The notes under the pieces were generated by a model that saw nothing but the letters and a program-made list of their open reading frames with translations, was not told the DNA's origin and did no database searches. Shown one piece after another: positions 8,596-15,939 of a DNA stretch of 64,000 nt (the first letter of the stretch is position 1; each line of letters begins with the position of its first letter). Source of the DNA: Paenibacillus rigui (lineage in GTDB: Bacteria > Bacillota > Bacilli > Paenibacillales > NBRC-103111); contig NZ_NMQW01000050.1 in the NCBI RefSeq assembly GCF_002234615.1, positions 16,793 to 80,792 of the forward strand, in the 5' to 3' direction. The translations under genes and the position numbers were made by a program.

Positions 8596-10674
8596 GTGTC
8601 GAATCCGCGCAACAATGCTGCTTCCCCGTCTCCCAAGCCCAAAACCGAAGAGCTCCAGCCCACGGGTTGGTTCCGGCGCTTGAAATCGATTGGCTCCTTC
8701 AGCTTCTCCATGCTCATCATTGGCGCTGCGGTTTTATTCGTTCTGCTCTTATATATGCGTTCCCAAGCTTTGCCCGTTTCTCAAATGGGGCCTTCCACGG
8801 AAATTTATGATGTGCATGGCGAGGTGCTGGAGACGATGAACGGGGGCAAAAATCGGCAGGAGGTGCCTCTCGATCAAATCTCGCCGATCTTGATCCAGGC
8901 GACGCTCGCGATCGAGGACCGTAATTTCTACAATCATTATGGCTTCGATATTCGCGGAATCGCAAGGGCCGCGGTCGTCAATCTGCAGCATATGGCCAAG
9001 GTGCAGGGCGCCGGGACGATCACCCAGCAGCTCGCACGAAATTTGTACCTTTCCCATGAGCGCACTTGGACAAGAAAGCTGAAGGAGACGTACTACGCGG
9101 TGCAAATGGAGCTGCAGATGGGCAAGGATGAGATTCTGGATGAATATTTGAACCAAATTTATTACGGACATTCCACCTATGGCATTCAGGCGGCCTCCAA
9201 GCTGTTCTTCGGCAAGGATGCGAAGGAGCTGACGCTCGCGGAAAGCGCTATGCTGGCAGGCATTCCAAAGGGGCCGCGATACTACTCCCCCTATTACGAT
9301 ATGAAAAGCGCCAAGGAGCGGCAGGAAACCGTCCTGCAAACGATGGTGACCTCTGGCATTATTACGCAGCAGATCGCGGATCAGGCCAAGCGGGAAAAGC
9401 TGACGATTCTTCCGCTGGAGCCCAAGAAGCAAGCGATAGCCGGTTATTTCCGCGATTATGTCCGCAGCCTCGCTACCGAGAAGCTGGGCATTACCGAGGA
9501 TCAGTTCGAGGACGGCGGCTACAAGGTGTATACGACGCTGGATGCATCGGCGCAAAAAATTGCCGAGGAGGTCGTCTCTACCCAGCTGGCCAAGTACGGC
9601 GAAATGCAGGCCGCTTTGGTGGCGATCGACCCGCGCAGCGGATATGTCAAGGCTATGGTTGGCGGCCGCGACTATAATCAGAACCAATACAACCGGGCCC
9701 TCTCCAATACCCGTCAGCCGGGGTCCTCGTTCAAGCCTGTCGTCTATGTGACAGCACTGCAGCAGAAGCAGTATACCGCGGTGACGAGGTTCAAAAGCGA
9801 GCCGATGACGTTCACCTACGATAACGGACGCCAGACGTATACGCCCGGCAACTTCGGCAACACATATAATGGCTGGATCGATCTCAGGCAAGCGATTGCC
9901 AAGTCGGACAACATTTTCGCCGTGCATACCATTCTGGACGTCGGTCCGGAAAATGTCATCGCCATGGCGCGTAAAATGGGCATCAACAGCCCGATGAAGC
10001 CGCTGCCTTCCTTGGCGCTCGGGACGTACCCCGTTAGCCCATTTGAGATGGCTTCCGCATTCGGCATCTTCGCGAACCAAGGGGTGCGGGTCGAGCCGAC
10101 GGCGATTGTACGCATTGAGGATAACCGGGGGAAAACCGTCTATGCATCGGCACCCGCCCAAGAAAAGGTCATCGAGCCTTCCTATACTTACGTCATGACG
10201 CAGCTGATGGAGAGCGTGTTCGAGACCGGAGGCACAGGCAACCGGGTATCCGCCGTGCTGAAGCGCCCCGTGGCCGGAAAAACCGGCACGACGAACACCG
10301 ATGCCTGGCTTGTCGGCTACACGCCGGAGCTTTCCACCGCCGTCTGGGTCGGCTACGATAAAGACCGCAATATTAATGCGGTGGAATCGCACCTGGCCGC
10401 ACCGATCTTCGCGGACTTTACCGAGCGCGCGCTGGAATCGGTACCGCCGAAGCTATTTGAGGCCCCGGACAACGTTGTGAGCGTCTACATTGATCAGGCC
10501 ACCGGCAAGCTGGCGAACGACAGCTGCCCGAACTCCCGGCTGGAGGCGTTCGTTCAAGGCACCGAGCCGACGGAGTACTGCACCGAGCAGCCTGCGAAGG
10601 ACAACGCAGCACCGTCCAAGCCGAAAGGCAACGGCACGTGGTGGCAGGATTTGAAGCGCTGGTGGAATGAATAA
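8596..10674 (+). CDS. Class A penicillin-binding protein (bifunctional transglycosylase/transpeptidase)
   Basis: A 692-residue PBP1A/PbpG-type enzyme that polymerises and cross-links peptidoglycan outside the membrane. It has a short cytoplasmic tail and one membrane helix at about 35-55. The GT51 transglycosylase domain has its catalytic Glu at 107 in E-D-R-N-F-Y, followed by G-A-G-T-I-T-Q-Q-L-A-R-N. The transpeptidase domain has S377-S-F-K, S437-D-N and K562-T-G-T-T. I start at GTG 8596, seven bases after AAAGGAGG; an ATG at 8590 sits one base from that site, and a much longer frame upstream lacks one. The gene is divergent from speE, and ywhD lies 4.5 kb away. In Bacillus subtilis pbpG also neighbours speE and ywhD, so this is probably the pbpG equivalent. 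Confidence 0.92.
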   Translation: MSNPRNNAASPSPKPKTEELQPTGWFRRLKSIGSFSFSMLIIGAAVLFVLLLYMRSQALPVSQMGPSTEIYDVHGEVLETMNGGKNRQEVPLDQISPILIQATLAIEDRNFYNHYGFDIRGIARAAVVNLQHMAKVQGAGTITQQLARNLYLSHERTWTRKLKETYYAVQMELQMGKDEILDEYLNQIYYGHSTYGIQAASKLFFGKDAKELTLAESAMLAGIPKGPRYYSPYYDMKSAKERQETVLQTMVTSGIITQQIADQAKREKLTILPLEPKKQAIAGYFRDYVRSLATEKLGITEDQFEDGGYKVYTTLDASAQKIAEEVVSTQLAKYGEMQAALVAIDPRSGYVKAMVGGRDYNQNQYNRALSNTRQPGSSFKPVVYVTALQQKQYTAVTRFKSEPMTFTYDNGRQTYTPGNFGNTYNGWIDLRQAIAKSDNIFAVHTILDVGPENVIAMARKMGINSPMKPLPSLALGTYPVSPFEMASAFGIFANQGVRVEPTAIVRIEDNRGKTVYASAPAQEKVIEPSYTYVMTQLMESVFETGGTGNRVSAVLKRPVAGKTGTTNTDAWLVGYTPELSTAVWVGYDKDRNINAVESHLAAPIFADFTERALESVPPKLFEAPDNVVSVYIDQATGKLANDSCPNSRLEAFVQGTEPTEYCTEQPAKDNAAPSKPKGNGTWWQDLKRWWNE

Positions 10675-10722
10675 GCAGCGCCCCTCCAGGGTGAACAACC
10701 ATCCTGACATGAGGTTGTAGAC

Positions 10723-10769
10723 AAAAATGCGCCCCATCCCGCTTCTCCGGCGGGTTGGGGCGCGTTTTT
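10723..10769. terminator. Strong bidirectional terminator
   Basis: A stem GCGCCCCA-CCCGC / GCGGG-TTGGGGCGC has A5 on the left and T5 on the right. It separates the convergent penicillin-binding protein and methyltransferase genes. Confidence 0.85.
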
Positions 10770-10801
10770 CGGTTTGGGCAGCGGTACGTACGAGCCGCGA
10801 T

Positions 10802-11551
10802 CTATTTTCGAGCGATAAGCATGAACCGCTGCGCATTCGTGCGAATGCCTTGGGGCGTCGAATGCTCAGCAACAAACCGGGCCAGGCATGCAGCGTCCCC
10901 CTCCATTTGACCGTAGTCAGGAATGATCGGCGTATGGGCAAGAAGGAATGACAGATCGTCCACGGATTCATAATACTCAACTGTATCCCATTCCAGGATT
11001 TCGAGCTCGCGGAACGCGGCAGCAGATAGTTCCTCTTTGTACTTCTGAAGCAAAGCCCCCGCTTGGGTATCCAGGTGCTGGCCTCGGCCGAACGCCTGCT
11101 TCAAAAGCCATTTGTCCCGTTCTCCAACCTGCTGTGTCAGGAAATACCCGCCCGGCCGGAGCACTCGCGCCGCCTCATTCGCATCGAATGCGGAATGGCG
11201 GCAGGTCACCAGGTCAAAAAAGCCATCAGGGAAGTCCAGCCGACGCGCATCCATCCTCAAAAAACGGACGTTCGGCTTCGCCAGCTTGCGTCCGTTGTCC
11301 ACGGCCGTTCGGACCATGGACTCGGAGCGGTCAATGCCTACCAGCAGCAAAGCCTCCTCCGCATGCGGCAGTATCCGCTCTCCCCCTCCCGTACCGATAT
11401 CGAGCCACAGTGCGGAGCGCCCGCAGCGCTTGGCCGATTCTTCGTACACATCCCGTTCTTCGCCCTCGATCCGGCTTCTAACCGAGCTGAAATCCCATCC
11501 GTTGGCAAGGCCGATCCGATCGTAAAACAGTTGTTCCTCTTCTTCCGCCAT
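10802..11551 (-). CDS. Class I SAM-dependent methyltransferase
   Basis: A 249-residue protein with the Rossmann-fold motif I L-D-I-G-T-G-G-G-E at about 50-58. The acidic end of strand 2 is G-I-D-R-S-E and the motif II region D-A-R-R-L-D-F-P-D-G-F-F-D-L-V-T. The post-I A-R-V-L-R-P-G-G-Y-F loop is also present. This resembles the UbiE/methyltransf_11 group of small-molecule methyltransferases; the substrate is unknown. GGGGGA is seven bases before the ATG. The gene is single, with a strong terminator behind it. Confidence 0.85.
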   Translation of the reverse strand: MAEEEEQLFYDRIGLANGWDFSSVRSRIEGEERDVYEESAKRCGRSALWLDIGTGGGERILPHAEEALLLVGIDRSESMVRTAVDNGRKLAKPNVRFLRMDARRLDFPDGFFDLVTCRHSAFDANEAARVLRPGGYFLTQQVGERDKWLLKQAFGRGQHLDTQAGALLQKYKEELSAAAFRELEILEWDTVEYYESVDDLSFLLAHTPIIPDYGQMEGDAACLARFVAEHSTPQGIRTNAQRFMLIARK

Positions 11552-11757
11552 CCTGAATTCCCCCTATTCATTAATGATATATTTACCGCCTTTACAGCTG
11601 CTTCATGCTGGTAAAATAATAAGCGCTTCCATATCCAATGGGCAAGTGACTGTTTTTTTCTACTCAAACTCGGCGTCAGTTAGCCCGTCTTATTGAAATT
11701 GCATTTGCTCCCCCTTATGCTAAAGAGAAAGAAACGGAAACCTTAGGAGGCGTTCCC

Positions 11758-12321
11758 ATGAACCTTGCATTACAGTCGATCCATACGTTGACCCGGCAGT
11801 TCGAAGCAGCAGGCATCCCGTACGCCTCAGGCGGCAGCGGCTTGCTCTACAGTCTCGGCCTTGCCAGACAGGTACGTGATTGGGATCTAACCACGGATGC
11901 CGCTTATGGGGAAGTGGCCGTAATTTTAGACGAGCTGGGGTTGGTTTGGCATCGCGCAGCGGCTGGGGATTATCCTTTTGCAAGCAGCTATCGGATAACG
12001 ATCAAGGAGGCTGCGGATGCCTCTGGAGAGACGATGCCGATCGATTTGATCGGAAGCTTCGCCATCCATAGCGAATCCGGCCTATGCCGGCTCCCGAGTC
12101 TTGCGGCGTTCGAATGGGAGGGGTTGCGCATGGCCTCCCCGGAAGTATGGGCCGCAGCCTATTCCCTTATGGGCAGGCAAGACAAAGCGGAGGCGCTATG
12201 GTCGTATCTCCGGCAGCACGGCGCCAATAAGAGAGCGGTGTCCCGGATGGCTGCCGAACCGCTTCCTCCGGGAATCCGATCCAGGCTGATGGAAATTCCG
12301 GCAGCCGAGGGTACGGAATAA
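11758..12321 (+). CDS. Nucleotidyltransferase-like protein
   Basis: A 187-residue protein preceded by TTAGGAGG. Residues 22-47 read G-G-S-G-L-L-Y-S-L-G-L followed by V-R-D-W-D-L. This is the G-G-S/A-x(10-12)-D-x-D pattern of the minimal nucleotidyltransferase superfamily, in which the two acidic residues bind metal. A later M-P-I-D-L-I could supply a third acidic position. Many such proteins are orphan or antitoxin-like; nothing here indicates the substrate. No obvious toxin partner is adjacent. The function is unknown beyond this fold suggestion. Confidence 0.6.
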   Translation: MNLALQSIHTLTRQFEAAGIPYASGGSGLLYSLGLARQVRDWDLTTDAAYGEVAVILDELGLVWHRAAAGDYPFASSYRITIKEAADASGETMPIDLIGSFAIHSESGLCRLPSLAAFEWEGLRMASPEVWAAAYSLMGRQDKAEALWSYLRQHGANKRAVSRMAAEPLPPGIRSRLMEIPAAEGTE

Positions 12322-12532
12322 GGTATGGAACAAGGCCCAAAGCCCAGCCGCCATTTCATAGGGTTGCAGAAAAAGTTGCGGCTGCATGGACGGATCGTTC
12401 TTCCGATCGCTATTGTCCTTTTTCCGCTCATACAGAAACTTCCTTCCCCTCCGCAGCGTTTAATAAGGAAAGACCCAAGTGCTTCCACTCTTGGAAATTC
12501 CAATACAGCAGGGCAGGGATCCTACTTTGAAA

Positions 12533-13204
12533 ATGAAACTAAAAAAATCATGGAAGACCTGGATGACCGTCGGTCTGATCTGCATCGCTCCTTTGTTAGG
12601 CCTGTACGGTATGAATGAGGCGGTAAAAACGGAAGCCTCCCGCTACATCGTCAGCCCGGAGAACGCTCCTCAAGCCGATGCGATTCTCGTGCTGGGAGCA
12701 AGAGTTTATTCGAACGGCTCCGTATCCAGCATATTGAATGACCGGCTCGAGACCGCCCTGGAGCTTGCGCAGGCCGGCAAATCCGACCGCTTTATTGTCA
12801 GCGGCGACCATGGCCAAGTCGAATACGATGAAGTGAACACGATGCGCAGCTTCCTCGAGGCGCGCCAAATCCCGCGAGAGCATATTTTTATGGACCACGC
12901 CGGGTTCAGCACCTATGAAAGCATGTACCGGGCCCGGGATATTTTCCAGGTAAAGAAGGTATTGATCGTCACCCAGCAGTACCACTTGATGCGGGCGGTA
13001 TATACAGCTCGTCAAATGGGATTGGAGGCGTACGGCATCGCGTCCGACAAGCAGTCGTACCCGGGGATGCCCCGCTATGAGCTTCGCGAGGTGCTTGCCC
13101 GCAGCAAAGATTTCGTATGGCTTCATCTGCTGAAGCCGAAGCCTACTTATCTTGGCGACCCGATTCCGATTACAGGCGACGGGCGCTTGACCGCAGATCG
13201 TTGA
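12533..13204 (+). CDS. SanA/YdcF family (DUF218) membrane-anchored protein
   Basis: A protein of about 223 residues with one N-terminal membrane helix (residues about 9-28) and a DUF218 domain. The domain shows A-I-L-V-L-G-A-R-V, the S-x-I-L-N-D-R-L helix, I-V-S-G-D-H-G and V-T-Q-Q-Y-H-L-M-R-A. E. coli SanA and ElyC belong to this group and affect envelope integrity and vancomycin sensitivity, but their chemistry is unsettled. The start is uncertain: the ATG at 12533 has only a distant GGCAGGGA, and the TTG at 12527 is better spaced from it. A penicillin-binding protein lies nearby, but the genes do not form an operon. Confidence 0.8.
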   Translation: MKLKKSWKTWMTVGLICIAPLLGLYGMNEAVKTEASRYIVSPENAPQADAILVLGARVYSNGSVSSILNDRLETALELAQAGKSDRFIVSGDHGQVEYDEVNTMRSFLEARQIPREHIFMDHAGFSTYESMYRARDIFQVKKVLIVTQQYHLMRAVYTARQMGLEAYGIASDKQSYPGMPRYELREVLARSKDFVWLHLLKPKPTYLGDPIPITGDGRLTADR

Positions 13205-13306
13205 CATATTCCTTCTTTTAACAAAATGTCCAATAACGCCGCTTGAAGAGAGGCGTGGATTAGGCATACAATAGAACAATAACCGTTAGCAGGAAAGGTC
13301 GCATCT

Positions 13307-13885
13307 ATGAAGCTCATATTAGACCGTGTTCATATCCGCCCCTTCACCTTGGCCGACGCAGAGCCGCTTAGGGAGCTGCGGGTGCATAACCGGGACTATT
13401 TCCGTCCGTACGAGCCGGCGCGACCGGACAGTCATTTCACTTTGGATTATCAGAAGGACCTGATTCGCACCAGCTGGCGGGATGCCCAGAAGGATGCAGG
13501 CTACATATTCGGTATTTTCCTGAATGAAAATGCCAAGCTGATCGGACGCGTCTCCCTGACCGCCGTGTTCCGGGGACCGTGGCAGAATGCGAACATCGGC
13601 TATTATATGGATCAGCGATACACGGGCTGCGGCTACATGACGGAGGCCGTTCGCTTGGCGATCCAGTATGCTTTTACCGAAATCGGTCTGCATCGCCTGC
13701 AAGGCGCTGTGATGCCGCGCAATACCCGGAGTATCCGGGTGCTGGAGAAGGCGGGCTTTCGTTACGAAGGCTTGGCGCGCAGCTATCTCCATATTCATGA
13801 GGTGTGGGAGGATCACGGGATCTATGCCATGACCAGCGAAGAATGGGATACTGAGGCAAGACAGAGAGTGGGAATGATTCCTTAG
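13307..13885 (+). CDS. GNAT N-acetyltransferase, RimJ/RimL type
   Basis: A 192-residue GNAT enzyme resembling RimJ/YjcK, which acetylate ribosomal-protein N-termini. It has R-P-F-T-L-A-D-A-E-P-L-R-E-L-R at the N-terminus, G-R-V-S-L for strand 4, and N-I-G-Y-Y-M-D followed by G-C-G-Y-M-T-E-A-V for the acetyl-CoA loop. The C-terminal H-R-L-Q-G-A-V and N-T-R-S-I-R-V-L-E-K-A-G-F complete the RimJ pattern. The acetyl-CoA loop reads Y-T-G-C-G-Y-M-T rather than the common G-x-G-Y-x-T-E. AGGAAAGG precedes the ATG. A small membrane-protein gene begins 16 bases after it. Confidence 0.85.
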   Translation: MKLILDRVHIRPFTLADAEPLRELRVHNRDYFRPYEPARPDSHFTLDYQKDLIRTSWRDAQKDAGYIFGIFLNENAKLIGRVSLTAVFRGPWQNANIGYYMDQRYTGCGYMTEAVRLAIQYAFTEIGLHRLQGAVMPRNTRSIRVLEKAGFRYEGLARSYLHIHEVWEDHGIYAMTSEEWDTEARQRVGMIP

Positions 13886-13901
13886 CAAGGAGAACGCCAT
13901 C

Positions 13902-14270
13902 ATGTTGATTGAATTAGGAGTATATGCACTTCTTTCTTTTGTCTTACTGCGAGTTATTCTTAAAAAGCCCCAGCTCGGGGCAGGCTATGCTGCAAGCTCG
14001 CTTGTGTTTTTTTCAACGACACTATGGTTCGTTACGTTTTTCAGCAAGGCGCCGGTAGAGCTTTTCCATATTGGGAATGCGCTGTGGCCCATTCACGATT
14101 TGATCAACCTGCTGACGTATGCCATCATTTCCTTGATCGCAGCCGTCGTTTCATATGTATTTCCCGATCGTTCGATGAAAAGGATCTGGAGACGCGGCGT
14201 TGTACTGGGAGCCGTATGCTCCTTCTTCTATACACTGCTGACCAGCAGCTTGGGCTTCTTCCTTATATAG
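13902..14270 (+). CDS. Small four-helix membrane protein, unknown function
   Basis: A 122-residue, very hydrophobic protein with about four membrane helices (near 3-20, 27-46, 63-86 and 97-120) and a basic loop S-M-K-R-I-W-R-R before the last. AAGGAG lies nine bases before the ATG. It follows the GNAT gene by 16 bases and probably shares its transcript. I do not recognise the family. Confidence 0.7.
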   Translation: MLIELGVYALLSFVLLRVILKKPQLGAGYAASSLVFFSTTLWFVTFFSKAPVELFHIGNALWPIHDLINLLTYAIISLIAAVVSYVFPDRSMKRIWRRGVVLGAVCSFFYTLLTSSLGFFLI

Positions 14271-14324
14271 CGGAGATGCAGCGGAATATAATATGTAGAG
14301 ATGGAAAATAGGGAGGCTACCGCG

Positions 14325-15071
14325 ATGGAAAAAATAGCTGTCCTGTCGGACATACACGGGAATATTCCCGCACTCGATGCCGTACTCGATGATATTCGCG
14401 GCCGCGGCCTCGCACGCGTTATTTGCCTCGGGGATCTGGTCGGCAAAGGGCCTCACCCGGAGGTGGCGGTGGACCGGATTCGCGAGGTATGCGATACGGT
14501 CGTCATGGGCAACTGGGACCATCTGGTCGCCCAGCCAACCGAGCATGAGGACCTGCGGTGGCACCAGAGGCGTCTGGGTGAAGAACGGCTCCGCTGGCTC
14601 GGCAGCCTTCCCTTCTCACATGAGCTCTTGATGAGCGGCAAAACCATCCGCCTCTTCCACGCCTCTCCCGTTAGCGTCTATACCCGCGTACAGCCGTGGG
14701 CGCCAATGGAAGACCGGCTTGCGATGTTCGAGCATACGGAGCAGACCGGAACGCCGGCCGACGGACGGCTGCCCGATGTCGTCGGGTACGGCGATATCCA
14801 TAATGCTTATGTGCAGCATTTTCAGGGACGCACCCTGTTCAATACCGGAAGCGTAGGCAATCCGCTGGAGCTTCCTCAGGCCTCCTATGCGATATTGGAA
14901 GGACAGGCAGGCAGCTCCAGTCCGGCCTCCTTCTCCATTCAGCTGGTTCGTGTGCCTTATGACATCGAGCTTGCGGTTCGCCAGGCGGAGGAGGAGCAGA
15001 TGCCGGCGCTCGCCCCCTACATTCAAGAGCTGCGGACCGGCCGTTACCGGGGACTTAAGGATAAGGGGTAA
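14325..15071 (+). CDS. Metallophosphoesterase with altered last metal motif
   Basis: A 248-residue calcineurin-like phosphoesterase. Motifs seen are S-D-I-H-G-N, G-D-L-V-G-K-G-P, and G-N-W-D in place of the common G-N-H-D. F-H-A-S-P follows, and Y-G-D-I-H stands where most members have G-H-T-H. The context N-T-G-S-V-G-N-P is the usual end of the YfcE/MJ0936-like group. The first His of the last metal motif is therefore replaced, so metal binding may differ. GGGAGG stands eight bases before ATG 14325; the ATG at 14301 has no good site. Substrate unknown. It ends in its own terminator. Confidence 0.82.
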   Translation: MEKIAVLSDIHGNIPALDAVLDDIRGRGLARVICLGDLVGKGPHPEVAVDRIREVCDTVVMGNWDHLVAQPTEHEDLRWHQRRLGEERLRWLGSLPFSHELLMSGKTIRLFHASPVSVYTRVQPWAPMEDRLAMFEHTEQTGTPADGRLPDVVGYGDIHNAYVQHFQGRTLFNTGSVGNPLELPQASYAILEGQAGSSSPASFSIQLVRVPYDIELAVRQAEEEQMPALAPYIQELRTGRYRGLKDKG

Positions 15072-15101
15072 CCGATGGTTGATGCGGCAAAAATAATACA
15101 C

Positions 15102-15132
15102 AAAAAGGCAGACCCGGGGGTCTGCCTTTTTG
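15102..15132. terminator. Intrinsic terminator
   Basis: A stem AAAAAGGCAGACCC / GGGTCTGCCTTTTT forms a near-perfect hairpin with A and T tracts on the two sides. It is 30 bases after the phosphoesterase stop and can also end transcripts from ywhD. Confidence 0.85.
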
Positions 15133-15136
15133 CTGT

Positions 15137-15161
15137 CCTAGTATATGTTGCATATACTAGG
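15137..15161. repeat. Perfect 11-bp inverted repeat
   Basis: CCTAGTATATG and its exact reverse complement are separated by TTG. It lies five bases after the terminator and 60 bases before the ywhD stop. The motif AGTATA recurs at 15166-15171. There is no T run, so it is not an ordinary terminator. It could be a protein-binding dyad, but no gene start is nearby. Confidence 0.8.
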
Positions 15162-15220
15162 CATTAGTATACATCGTAGCCACGGAATTGTACAATGGAC
15201 GTCACATAATGTACATATTT

Positions 15221-15736
15221 TCAGCCAAGAGCCTCTTTTAAATCGTCGTTGGAGTTGTCCCACATCGCGGGATTGTACTCCATCAGCAGTTTCTTCAATG
15301 CGGCTTTCTCGCGTTCGCCCAAATTTTCAAGCATAATGCGGCGTTTCAGCGCGTAATCCATCCGGTTTACATGATCGGCAAGAATCTTCCAGCCGCGCTT
15401 GGCTTCCGGGTCCACCGTCATCTCGCAGGACGTCACGCCCGCGTAATACATCCCCGTTTCCTTGCGGTCCGCAGCAACCCAGACGATGAAGCAGGTCCGG
15501 CCGTTCGGCGCATCCTCTTTGTTCACGGAAAACTTGATTCCCTTCTCCACCTTGCTCTTCGCATGCAGCGCTCCCATATCCAGGTACGCCTCGTCCCCGT
15601 CTATAATGACGCTGGACAGCTGGCTTAGATCGATTGACCCCGCGCCAAACCCTTTATGCTCCACCTTGCCGCTGACAATATTTAGAGCATTCAGCTTCTT
15701 CGGCTTGTCTGCCGGCTGATTGTTATTTATATCCAT
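15221..15736 (-). CDS. ywhD: YwhD family protein
   Basis: I recognise this as the YwhD family, a Firmicute protein of unknown function. The core carries H-K-G-F-G-A-G-S, V-I-I-D-G-D-E-A-Y-L-D-M-G-A-L-H-A, Y-Y-A-G-V-T-S-C-E-M-T-V-D and L-A-D-H-V-N-R-M-D. In Bacillus subtilis ywhD adjoins pbpG, speE and speB, and those three genes lie just to the left here. The frame is open further, to an ATG at 15805 (194 residues). The ATG at 15736 gives 171 residues, closer to the remembered length of YwhD; neither has a strong ribosome binding site. No signal peptide or membrane helix is seen. Confidence 0.8.
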   Translation of the reverse strand: MDINNNQPADKPKKLNALNIVSGKVEHKGFGAGSIDLSQLSSVIIDGDEAYLDMGALHAKSKVEKGIKFSVNKEDAPNGRTCFIVWVAADRKETGMYYAGVTSCEMTVDPEAKRGWKILADHVNRMDYALKRRIMLENLGEREKAALKKLLMEYNPAMWDNSNDDLKEALG

Positions 15737-15939
15737 GGAGGCACCGTCCCATTTGCTGAAATATTTTTGGTTTCCATCCCATTTTAGCGAATAACGACGG
15801 GTCATTTCCAGTCATAATTAAAAAAATTTCTTCCGGCCCCGTCGCTGCGGGTGAAAACTCTTTTTGGACGAGACAGAAATATTCCTCGGAATGACGACAT
15901 ATACATGCTGTAGATGCTTGTCAACGGGGTGAAAAAGTG

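Noticed and set aside
8749..10392. A 547-codon reverse frame opposite the penicillin-binding protein
   Set aside because: The forward gene has all catalytic motifs. The reverse frame is a codon-bias shadow of repetitive composition.
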